Below, in pieces: positions 27,176 through 34,247 of a DNA stretch of 64,000 bases. A program made the position numbers and the translations under genes. Numbering within the stretch: position 1 is the first letter of the stretch; each line of letters starts with the position of its first letter. The stretch covers positions 434,001 through 498,000 of the forward strand of contig CAWIVY010000007.1 in assembly GCA_963839615.1 (NCBI GenBank), in the 5' to 3' direction. The notes beneath the pieces were generated by a model. That model had not been told where the DNA came from and did not search any database. It was given only the letters and a program-made list of their open reading frames with translations. The stretch is from DASQMT01 sp963839615. GTDB lineage: Bacteria; Actinomycetota; Thermoleophilia; Solirubrobacterales; Solirubrobacteraceae.

Positions 27176-27205
27176 AACATACAGAACGCACAGCGGGGGT
27201 GTCCA
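27176..27205 (-). promoter_or_regulatory. potA promoter
   Basis: On the minus strand TGGACA (27205-27200) and TATGTT (27181-27176) are spaced by 18 nt, and the potA ATG lies eight bases further. This is the best housekeeping-sigma match in the window and predicts an almost leaderless polyamine-operon mRNA. Confidence 0.6.
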
Positions 27206-27230
27206 GCGCGGACAAAAGGGCTAGACCCTC

Positions 27231-27259
27231 TGGCCAAGCGGTCGACCGGCCGATACTGT
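27231..27259 (+). promoter_or_regulatory. leader/leuA promoter
   Basis: TGGCCA (27231-27236) and TACTGT (27254-27259) are spaced by 17 nt. The expected transcript start is only a few bases before the leader-peptide ATG at 27269. It is divergent from the potA promoter about 30 bp away. Confidence 0.5.
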
Positions 27260-27268
27260 TGGCCACGG

Positions 27269-27325
27269 ATGGCGCTGCACCTGCACCTCGCTCGTCTTCT
27301 CCTGCTCCCCCCTCGGGGGGAATAG
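27269..27325 (+). CDS. leuL: leucine-rich leader peptide of leuA
   Basis: An 18-codon frame reading MALHLHLARLLLLPPRGE, then TAG. Seven of 18 residues are leucine, four of them consecutive (codons 10-13, 27296-27307). It begins just after a promoter-like pair and ends 67 nt before leuA. Leucine-rich leader peptides controlling leuA by attenuation are known in actinobacteria and enterobacteria, so this is the expected kind of sensor: a ribosome starved of Leu-tRNA would stall on the run. The call rests on composition and position. Confidence 0.72.
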   Translation: MALHLHLARLLLLPPRGE

Positions 27326-27390
27326 CGCGTGGCGGCCGCGAAGCCGCATACCAACTGGAGAAGCACAACCGAGGCGTAACAAAGGAGCAG
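27302..27390 (+). promoter_or_regulatory. leuA attenuator: leader Leu run complementary to the leuA Shine-Dalgarno
   Basis: CTGCTCC at 27302-27308, inside the Leu-codon run, is the exact complement of GGAGCAG at 27384-27390, the leuA ribosome-binding site. A competing hairpin (C run 27307-27312 with G run 27315-27320) overlaps the first arm, and GCGGC 27332-27336 can pair with GCCGC 27343-27347. Inference: a ribosome stalled on Leu codons would cover the first arm and leave the Shine-Dalgarno free; with ample leucine the arms pair and leuA is shut. No T-rich terminator is present, so control would be at translation. Confidence 0.55.
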
Positions 27391-27392
27391 TC

Positions 27393-28961
27393 ATGGAACC
27401 CGACCGGGTCGTCATCTTCGACACCACCCTGCGCGACGGCGAGCAGTCGCCGGGGATCTCGCTCAACACGACGGAGAAGCTCGAGATAGCGCACCAGCTC
27501 GCGCGGCTGGGCGTCGACGTGATCGAGGCCGGCTTCCCGATCTCGTCACCCGGCGACTTCGAGGCGGTGCGCGCGATCGCCCGCGAGGTGCACGGCCCCG
27601 TGATCGCCGGCCTGGCGCGTGCTCATGCGAGCGACGTCGAGCGCGCCGCCGAGGCGGTGCGCGACGCCGAGCGACCTCGCATCCACACGTTCATCTCCAC
27701 GTCGGACATCCACATCGAGCACCAGCTCCAGTCCACCCGCGAGGACGTGAAGGGCCAGGCGCGCGCCGCGGTGGCGCATGCGCGCTCGTTCGTCTCCGAC
27801 GTCGAGTTCTCGCCGATGGACGCGACGCGCGCCGATGTCGAGTTCACCGCCGAGGTGGTGCAGATCGCGATCGACGAGGGCGCCACGACGATCAACGTCC
27901 CCGACACCGTCGGCTACGCGACGCCGCAGGAGTACGCCGCCTTCCTGACGCGCCTGTACGAGCTCGTGCCGGGGCTGCGCGACGTCGTCCTGTCGGTCCA
28001 CTGCCACGACGACCTCGGGCTGGCGGTCGCGAACTCGCTCGCCGGCGTGCAGGCTGGCGCGCGCCAGGTGGAGTGCGCGATCAACGGGATCGGCGAGCGG
28101 GCGGGCAACGCGTCGCTCGAGGAGATCGTGATGCTGATCGCCACCCGTTCCGCCGACCTCGGCTTCGTGACCCGCGTCAACACGCGCGAGATCGCGCGCA
28201 CCAGCCGGATGGTCTCGCGGCTCACGGGCTACGCGGTGCAGCCGAACAAGGCGATCGTCGGCCGCAACGCGTTCGCGCACGAGTCGGGGATCCACCAGGA
28301 CGGCGTGCTCAAGGACCGCTCGACCTACGAGATCATGGACGCCACGAGCGTCGGCCTGGAGGGCAACGACCTCGTGCTCGGCAAGCACTCCGGCCGCCAT
28401 GCGCTCAAGAGCGCCCTGCAGGAGCTGGGATTCCAGGTGGAGGGCCAGGCGCTGAACACGGCGTTCAAGCGCTTCAAGGAGATCGCGGACCGCAAGAAGC
28501 AGGTCACCGCGATGGACCTCGAGGCGCTCGTGACCGACGAGCTCCGCGACGAGCTGCGCTCCTACACGCTGCAGTGGTTCGACGTCGACGTGTCCAACCG
28601 GCGCCCGCCGCACGCTCGGGTGGCGCTGCTGATGCCCGACGGCGAGGAGGTGGTCGGCGACTTCACCGGCGACGGCCCGGTCGACGCGATCTTCCGCGCC
28701 ATCAACGCCGCCACGCGGCGCGACGCGCGCCTGCGCGAGTTCCGGATCGACGCCGTCACCGGCGGCCAGGACGCGCTCGGCGAGGCGAGCGTCGTGCTCG
28801 AGCTCGCGGGCCAGTCGGCGTCGGGCCAGGGCGTCTCGACCGACATCATCGAGGCCGCCGCCCAGGCCTACGTGCGGGCGCTCTCCAACGCCGAGCGCAA
28901 GGTGCTCGCGATCCAGGAGCAGCCCGACGTGCCGGAGGCCGAGCTCACGCCGACGCCGTAG
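27393..28961 (+). CDS. leuA: 2-isopropylmalate synthase
   Basis: A 522-aa enzyme condensing acetyl-CoA with 2-ketoisovalerate, the first committed step to leucine. The TIM barrel shows DTTLRDGEQSPG at residues 10-21, the metal ligands in SVHCHDDLG and the GIGERAGNASLEE signature, with HESGIHQDG further on. The C-terminal LeuA allosteric domain (about 390-505) normally binds leucine. ATG 27393 has a strong AAAGGAG Shine-Dalgarno, unusual in this window, which is part of the attenuator described above. Its end overlaps the convergent methyltransferase by 17 bp. Confidence 0.95.
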   Translation: MEPDRVVIFDTTLRDGEQSPGISLNTTEKLEIAHQLARLGVDVIEAGFPISSPGDFEAVRAIAREVHGPVIAGLARAHASDVERAAEAVRDAERPRIHTFISTSDIHIEHQLQSTREDVKGQARAAVAHARSFVSDVEFSPMDATRADVEFTAEVVQIAIDEGATTINVPDTVGYATPQEYAAFLTRLYELVPGLRDVVLSVHCHDDLGLAVANSLAGVQAGARQVECAINGIGERAGNASLEEIVMLIATRSADLGFVTRVNTREIARTSRMVSRLTGYAVQPNKAIVGRNAFAHESGIHQDGVLKDRSTYEIMDATSVGLEGNDLVLGKHSGRHALKSALQELGFQVEGQALNTAFKRFKEIADRKKQVTAMDLEALVTDELRDELRSYTLQWFDVDVSNRRPPHARVALLMPDGEEVVGDFTGDGPVDAIFRAINAATRRDARLREFRIDAVTGGQDALGEASVVLELAGQSASGQGVSTDIIEAAAQAYVRALSNAERKVLAIQEQPDVPEAELTPTP

Positions 28962-29712
28962 CCAGCCGCGCCGTCCAGATCTCCTCGACCGGCCAGCGCT
29001 GCGCCCACTCGACGGGCATCCAGCCCTCGCGCGGAGGCTCGGCGCCCGGCGGCGCGTAGAGCTCGTGCAGGCCGGTCACGCTGAAGCCGTGGCGGGCGAG
29101 CAGGGCCACCCAGTCGCCATGGGAGAGGTGGAACTCGACCGCGTCGTCGTCGTCGAAGCGCAACGGGGAGATCGCACGCTGCCCGCGCACCAGCCGGTCG
29201 CTGTTGGGCCCGCTCGGCGGCGCCGTGAGGGCGACGAGCAGCGAGTTGGTGAGGAAGACGAGCCGGCCGCCCGGCCGCAGCAGGCGGGCGGCCTCGGAGA
29301 TCCACGCCTCGGGCTGGCACCACAGCGAGGCCCCGTACTCGCTCAGCACGAGGTCCGCGCAGTCGTCGGGCAGCGGGACGTTCTCGGCGCTGGCCTGGAT
29401 CAGGGGGAACTCGAGCCCGTGCTCGGCCTGCATCGCGCGCGCCGTCGCGAGCTGGTTCTCCGTGATGTCGACGCCCGTCGGCCGGGCGCCGCGGCGCGCG
29501 AGCCAGGCGGAGAAGTAGGCGGTGCCGCAGCCGAGCTCGACGACGTCGGACCCGTCGACGTCCGGCAGCGCGCCGACCTCGGCCTCGGGCACGTGGAAGA
29601 TGCCCCAGTGGATCTCCTCCGCGGCCCAGTTGCGCCGCGCCGGCTCGACGTAGTTGGCGGCCTCGATCTCCCACGAGGCCTTGTTCTCGCGCACGTGATC
29701 GGGGAGCTCCAT
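28945..29712 (-). CDS. class I SAM-dependent methyltransferase
   Basis: A 255-aa methyltransferase (Methyltransf_11 type). Motif I is VVELGCGTAYFSAWL at about residues 57-71, the acidic post-I residue lies in GVDITENQL, and LLRPGGRLVFLTNS is the usual motif III region. The substrate is unknown. It is the only gene here between leuA and the transporter on the minus strand. A TAGGCT hexamer six bases before the ATG predicts its own leaderless transcript. Confidence 0.82.
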   Translation of the reverse strand: MELPDHVRENKASWEIEAANYVEPARRNWAAEEIHWGIFHVPEAEVGALPDVDGSDVVELGCGTAYFSAWLARRGARPTGVDITENQLATARAMQAEHGLEFPLIQASAENVPLPDDCADLVLSEYGASLWCQPEAWISEAARLLRPGGRLVFLTNSLLVALTAPPSGPNSDRLVRGQRAISPLRFDDDDAVEFHLSHGDWVALLARHGFSVTGLHELYAPPGAEPPREGWMPVEWAQRWPVEEIWTARLATASA

Positions 29713-29718
29713 GGGGCG

Positions 29719-29724
29719 AGCCTA
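29719..29724 (-). promoter_or_regulatory. candidate -10 element of the methyltransferase gene
   Basis: TAGGCT on the minus strand, six bases before the ATG at 29712. It includes the stop codon of the upstream EamA gene. Confidence 0.4.
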
Positions 29725-30612
29725 ATGCGCGTCGCGTGCCCGCAGCTGTCCGATCACCGCCGCCATCGCGATCGTGCCGCCGAGCGCCTCGGCGACGCTG
29801 ACCGACTCGTCCAGCGCCACGACTCCGATCGCGACGGCGATCAGCGGCGTGACGTAGGCATAGGTGCCGACGAGCCCCAGCGGCGCCGAGCGCACGAGCG
29901 ACGTGAAGAGCAGGAACCCGGCCAGCGAGTCGAACGCCAGCAGGAAGCAGGCCGCGCCGAGCGACCGCGCGGACGCGTCGTCCCATGCCGCCGGGGCGAG
30001 CTCCCCGGCGGCGGCGGCGAGGATGAGCAGGACGACGCCGCCGGCGAGCAGCTGCGCGCTCCCGGTCACGAAGGGGTCGCGGGGCAGCGGGCCGCCGTGC
30101 GCGGAAACGACGGTGCCGAGTCCCCAGAGCACCGAGGAGAGCAGCGCGGCCACGACCGCGAGCGCCTCGCCGCCGATCGCGGCCTCGGGCGCGCCGGCGA
30201 TCACGATCACGATGCCCGCGAAGCCGACCACGAGCCGGGCGACCGTCGCGCGGTCCATCGGCGCGCCGGCGACGCGGGCGAAGATCGCCGCCCAGAGCGC
30301 GTTGCTCGCGATCAGGATCGCGGTCAGGCTGGCCGTCAGGTCGGTCAGCGCCACGGTGGCGAGGCCCTGGCCGCCGAGCAGCAGCACGCCGCTCAGCGCG
30401 GCGTGGCGCAGCTCGCGCGGCCGCGGCCGGGACCGCTGCCGTCCGCGTGACAGCGCCGCCAGCAGCGTGCCGCCGGCGAGGAAGACCGCCGCCGCGCCGG
30501 CGACCGGCGGAATCGTCTCGACCATCACCTTGAGCGCGGGCACCGACGTGCCCCAGCAGACGTAGAGCGCCAGCAGCCGGGCCAGCGTGCCGCGCGGGAC
30601 GCGGCCGCTCAT
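29722..30612 (-). CDS. EamA/DMT family transporter
   Basis: A 296-aa protein with about ten membrane helices in two EamA repeats (about 10-135 and 150-285). The repeats begin ALYVCWGTSVPALKV and AALLSSVLWGLGTVV. Drug/metabolite transporters usually export metabolites or amino acids; the substrate is not predictable. The ATG overlaps the stop of the patatin-like gene (ATGA), so the two are coupled. Confidence 0.85.
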   Translation of the reverse strand: MSGRVPRGTLARLLALYVCWGTSVPALKVMVETIPPVAGAAAVFLAGGTLLAALSRGRQRSRPRPRELRHAALSGVLLLGGQGLATVALTDLTASLTAILIASNALWAAIFARVAGAPMDRATVARLVVGFAGIVIVIAGAPEAAIGGEALAVVAALLSSVLWGLGTVVSAHGGPLPRDPFVTGSAQLLAGGVVLLILAAAAGELAPAAWDDASARSLGAACFLLAFDSLAGFLLFTSLVRSAPLGLVGTYAYVTPLIAVAIGVVALDESVSVAEALGGTIAMAAVIGQLRARDAH

Positions 30613-31512
30613 GCGCGCGCTGCGAGCGCGCGGCCCTGCGAGTAGCCGGCAGCCTCGACGGCGGCGCGGCGGCGCGCGTCGAACAGGTTGGGCCCGATCG
30701 CCTCGACCGCCGCGGTGTCGGGCGCGACGACGCGCACGCGCGCGCCGCGCCGGCGCAGCAGCAGCGCCTCGGTCGCGGAGCCCGCCCCGGCGAACGCGCG
30801 CACTGCGCCGAAGCGGTCGGCGGACAGGCGCGGCGTGGCGGTCGGGTTGAGGCAGAGCACGTCCGTGCCCCTTCGCACCGGCGCGACGTCGAGGTTGGAA
30901 GCGCTCCAGGCACCGCCGTCCACGTACTCGCGCCCACCGATCGCGACCGGCCGGAAGACCCACGGCACCGCGCAGGACGCGAGCACCGCCTCGGCGATCG
31001 TCGCCGCCGGGGAGCCGGGTGCGCCGAACACCACGCGGCGCCCGCTGCGCAGGTCGACGGCGGTGATGCGCAGGCGTCCGTCGAACTCGCCGTCGAGCTG
31101 CTCGAGCGCGCGCTCCAGCTGCGGGATCCCGCGCGTAGGGCGCCGCCCGCGGCCGAGCACGGCCGCGCGCAGCGCCGCACCGGCGGGCTCGAGCCCCGCC
31201 GCGACGACGGGCGCGAGCGGCGCGGCCACCGCGGCCGCTGCGCCGCGCGCCACGCTGAGCAGCTCCGAGCTGCCGGCGCCCCTGGATCCCAGATCCCTCC
31301 GTCGCTGCCGCGCGCTCCCAGCTCTCGGCCACGCCGCGTGCCGCCTCGGGGCGCCGGCCGGTGGCGAGCACCGCGGCCACGATCGAGCCCGCCGAGGTGC
31401 CGACGAACGCATCGCACTCGCGCAGGTCCCAGCCCGTCTCGGCTTCGAGCCCGGCGAGCAGCGACCGCAGCCACGCCTCGCCGAGCGTGCCGCCACCACC
31501 GAGTACGAGCAT
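30609..31512 (-). pseudogene. patatin-like phospholipase, frameshifted in this sequence
   Basis: Patatin-family serine lipase/acyl hydrolase. The first part, from ATG 31512, has the oxyanion LVLGGGGTLGEAW and the nucleophile in FVGTSAGSIVA. The second part, one frame over, has the catalytic Asp in EYVDGGAWSASN and ends at 30609. The length (904 nt) is one base more than a whole number of codons. Both halves of the Ser-Asp dyad are conserved, and dropping one base in about 31285-31300 (near the repeated GATCCC) rejoins them. It may therefore be a sequencing error or a very recent frameshift. Upstream of the EamA gene in the same transcript. Confidence 0.72.
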
Positions 31513-31569
31513 GTCGGGCCGGGTCACGCGCGACACTCTGGCACGGTCGGGCACGCTTCCAATACAGAT

Positions 31570-31585
31570 GTACGTGATAACGTAC
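31570..31585. promoter_or_regulatory. palindromic operator candidate before the XRE-cupin gene
   Basis: GTACGT and ACGTAC form a perfect inverted repeat around a GATA spacer, five bases before the ATG at 31591. TACAGAT at 31563-31569 may be the -10, so a protein bound here would block transcription. Autoregulation is inferred from position. Confidence 0.5.
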
Positions 31586-31590
31586 GGAAG

Positions 31591-32169
31591 ATGACTACGG
31601 AGCACGCCATCGTCGCGGTCGGCCCGCGCGTCAGGGCGCTGCGCGAGGCGGGCGGGATGTCGCTGCGCGACCTGGCCGAGCGCTCGGGCGTCTCGGCGCC
31701 GATGCTCTCGCAGGTCGAGCGCGGGGAGACCAGCCCGACGCTGCAGGTGGCCGCGCGCATCGCCGCCGGGCTCCAGCTCAGGCTCTCCCAGCTCCTGCGG
31801 CTCGACGAGGCCGGCTCGGTCAGCATCGTGCGCCGGGACGAGCGCCGCGCCGGGGGCACCGACGGCCACCGCTACGAGGTCCTCACGCCGCCCCTGCCCG
31901 GCCAGCGCGCGGAGGTCTCGCGGCACACGCTCGACTCCGGCGCCGCGACGGGCGGCCCCGGCGATCCGCCGATGCACGAGCCGGGCGCGCGCGAGACCGC
32001 GATCGTCGAGCGCGGCACGCTCGAGCTGCTGATCGACGGCGCACGGCACGGGCTCGGCGCCGGCGACTGCGTGACCTTCGATGCCGACCTGCCGCACCAC
32101 TTCGAGAACCGGGGAGAGGAGGGGGCGGTCCTGCTGGCGATCGTGTCGGCCGGGCTGCGTCGCTCATGA
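31591..32169 (+). CDS. XRE-family transcriptional regulator with cupin domain
   Basis: A 192-aa DNA-binding protein. An HTH_3 domain (about 10-65; MSLRDLAERSGVSAPMLSQVERGETSPTL across the two helices) is followed by a C-terminal cupin barrel (about 110-190) that binds a small ligand in this family. GGAAG just before the ATG is a fair ribosome-binding site. Its TGA overlaps the leuC ATG (ATGA), so regulator and isopropylmalate isomerase are made together. It could respond to a branched-chain metabolite or a polyamine (PuuR is of this architecture and a pot operon is nearby); neither is shown. Confidence 0.85.
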   Translation: MTTEHAIVAVGPRVRALREAGGMSLRDLAERSGVSAPMLSQVERGETSPTLQVAARIAAGLQLRLSQLLRLDEAGSVSIVRRDERRAGGTDGHRYEVLTPPLPGQRAEVSRHTLDSGAATGGPGDPPMHEPGARETAIVERGTLELLIDGARHGLGAGDCVTFDADLPHHFENRGEEGAVLLAIVSAGLRRS

Positions 32170-33539
32170 GCGCAACGACGTTGTTCGACAAGATCTGGAG
32201 CAGCCACGAGGTCGCCTCGGACCTGCTCTACATCGACCTGCACCTCGTGCACGAGGTCACCAGCCCGCAGGCCTTCGACGGGCTGCGGCTGGAGGGCCGG
32301 ACGGTGCGCCGTCCCGACCGCACGCTGGCGACCGCCGACCACAACGTGCCGACGGACGGCACGCCGGTGGCCGCCCGCATCCGCGACGAGCTCTCGCGCG
32401 TGCAGGTCGAGACGCTCGAGCGCAACTGCGCCGAGTTCGGCATCCCGCTCTACTCGCTCGGCTCCGACCGGCGCGGCATCGTCCACATCATCGGGCCCGA
32501 GCTCGGGGTGACCCAGCCCGGGATGACGATCGTCTGCGGCGACTCGCACACCGCCACGCACGGCGCGTTCGGCGCGCTGGCGTTCGGCATCGGCACGAGC
32601 GAGGTCGAGCACGTGCTCGCCACCCAGACGCTCGCGCAGCCGCGGCCGCGGAGCATGCGGATCCGCTACGAGGGCAGCCTCGCCCCGGGGGTGACCGCGA
32701 AGGACCTGATCCTCGGCACGATCGGCCAGATCGGGACCGGCGGCGCCGCGGGCCATGTCGTCGAGTACGCGGGCTCCGCGATCGAGGCGCTCTCGATGGA
32801 GGGCCGGATGACCGTCTGCAACATGACGATCGAGGGTGGCGGCCGCGCCGGCATGATCGCGCCCGACGAGACGACGTTCGCCTACTTCGAGTCCCAGCAG
32901 CGGGCGGCGGCGCCGGCCGACCTCGACGCTGCGGTGGCGGAGTGGCGCGGCCTGCGCACCGACGACGGGGCGGCGTTCGACCGCGAGATCGTCGTCGACG
33001 CGAGCGCGCTCTCACCGCTGGTCACGTGGGGCACGACGCCCGCGCAGGTCGTGGGGGTCTCCGATCGCGTGCCCGAGCCCGCGACCGAGTCCGACGAGCG
33101 CGCGCTGCGCTACATGGCGCTCGAGCCGGGCACGCCGATGCAGGACGTGCGCCTGGACCGCGTGTTCATCGGCTCCTGCACGAACGCGAGGATCGGCGAC
33201 CTGCGCGCCGCGGCGCGCGTGGTCGAGGGCCGCACGGTCGCCGCCGACGTGCGCGCGATGGTCGTGCCGGGCTCCGAGCAGGTCCGCGCCGAGGCCGAGG
33301 CCGAGGGCCTGGACCGCGTGTTCACGGCCGCCGGGTTCGACTGGCGTACCGCGGGCTGCTCGATGTGCCTCGGCATGAACCCCGACATCCTCGCGCCCGG
33401 CGAGCGCTGCGCGTCGACCTCGAACCGCAACTTCGAGGGCCGCCAGGGGCGCGGCGGGCGCACCCATCTCGTCTCGCCGGAGATGGCCGCCGCGGCGGCG
33501 ATCGAGGGCCACTTCGTCGACATCAGGACTTGGAGCTGA
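32166..33539 (+). CDS. leuC: 3-isopropylmalate dehydratase large subunit
   Basis: A 457-aa aconitase-family subunit carrying the [4Fe-4S] cluster; with LeuD it converts 2- to 3-isopropylmalate. It shows TLFDKIWSSHEV, CGDSHTATHGAFGAL, and the cluster cysteines in GSCTNARIGDL and AGCSMCLGMNPD, with STSNRNFEGRQG close to the C-terminus. Length matches bacterial LeuC. It is coupled to the XRE-cupin regulator upstream and lies two bases from leuD. Confidence 0.94.
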   Translation: MSATTLFDKIWSSHEVASDLLYIDLHLVHEVTSPQAFDGLRLEGRTVRRPDRTLATADHNVPTDGTPVAARIRDELSRVQVETLERNCAEFGIPLYSLGSDRRGIVHIIGPELGVTQPGMTIVCGDSHTATHGAFGALAFGIGTSEVEHVLATQTLAQPRPRSMRIRYEGSLAPGVTAKDLILGTIGQIGTGGAAGHVVEYAGSAIEALSMEGRMTVCNMTIEGGGRAGMIAPDETTFAYFESQQRAAAPADLDAAVAEWRGLRTDDGAAFDREIVVDASALSPLVTWGTTPAQVVGVSDRVPEPATESDERALRYMALEPGTPMQDVRLDRVFIGSCTNARIGDLRAAARVVEGRTVAADVRAMVVPGSEQVRAEAEAEGLDRVFTAAGFDWRTAGCSMCLGMNPDILAPGERCASTSNRNFEGRQGRGGRTHLVSPEMAAAAAIEGHFVDIRTWS

Positions 33540-33541
33540 CC

Positions 33542-34102
33542 ATGGAGCCCGTGAGCGTGATCAGCGGGCCGGTCAGCGTGCTCGAGCGCGCCGACGTCGA
33601 CACGGACCAGATCATCCCGAAGCAGTTCCTCAAGCGGGTCGAGCGGACCGGCTTCGGCCAGTTCCTCTTCTTCGACTGGGCGCAGGAGCCCGGCTGGGAC
33701 CTGCCGGCGAACCCGATCCTCGCGACGGGGCCGAACTTCGGCAGCGGCTCGAGCCGCGAGCACGCGCCGTGGGCGCTGCAGGACTACGGCTTCCGCGCGA
33801 TCGTGGCGTCGAGCTTCGCCGACATCTTCTTCTCGAACTGCACGAAGATCGGGCTCCTGCCGGTCGTGCTGCCCGAGGAGGAGGTGCGCGCGCTGATGGC
33901 GGCAGGCGAGGCGGAGGTCGACCTGGAGGCGCTCGAGGTCCGCTTCGGCGGGCGCAGCGTGCCCTTCGAGCTCGAGGCGGAGCGCCGGCGGCGGCTGCTG
34001 GAGGGGCTCGACGACATCGCGCTCACGCTGCACCAGGCCGATGCGATCGACGCCTACGAGGCCGAGCGCGAGCGCGAAGGGCCCGTGACGACCCAGCTCT
34101 GA
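33542..34102 (+). CDS. leuD: 3-isopropylmalate dehydratase small subunit
   Basis: A 186-aa swivel-domain partner of LeuC. It has DVDTDQIIPKQFLK at residues 18-31 and the substrate-binding GPNFGSGSSREHAPWAL, then SSFADIFFSNCTKIG. ATG 33542 is two bases after the leuC stop. No terminator is obvious behind it; the next gene, an amylase, has its own promoter-like sequence. Confidence 0.94.
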   Translation: MEPVSVISGPVSVLERADVDTDQIIPKQFLKRVERTGFGQFLFFDWAQEPGWDLPANPILATGPNFGSGSSREHAPWALQDYGFRAIVASSFADIFFSNCTKIGLLPVVLPEEEVRALMAAGEAEVDLEALEVRFGGRSVPFELEAERRRRLLEGLDDIALTLHQADAIDAYEAEREREGPVTTQL

Positions 34103-34126
34103 GCGCGGACCTCGACGGCGAGCGCC

Positions 34127-34155
34127 TTGCCGGACGCTCCCGGCCTGTGTAGCTT
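34127..34155 (+). promoter_or_regulatory. candidate amylase promoter
   Basis: TTGCCG (34127-34132) and TAGCTT (34150-34155) are separated by 17 nt. They lie in the 145-bp gap before the amylase gene, leaving a leader of about 85 nt with GGGGAAGGAG as ribosome-binding site. Confidence 0.45.
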
Positions 34156-34247
34156 CCCGGGCGGCTCGGAACGGAGGCGTCCGGCCATCACGGAGGTGGG
34201 GCCGGCTCCACGGGAGGAGGGCGTTCCACCGGGGAAGGAGAACGTCC

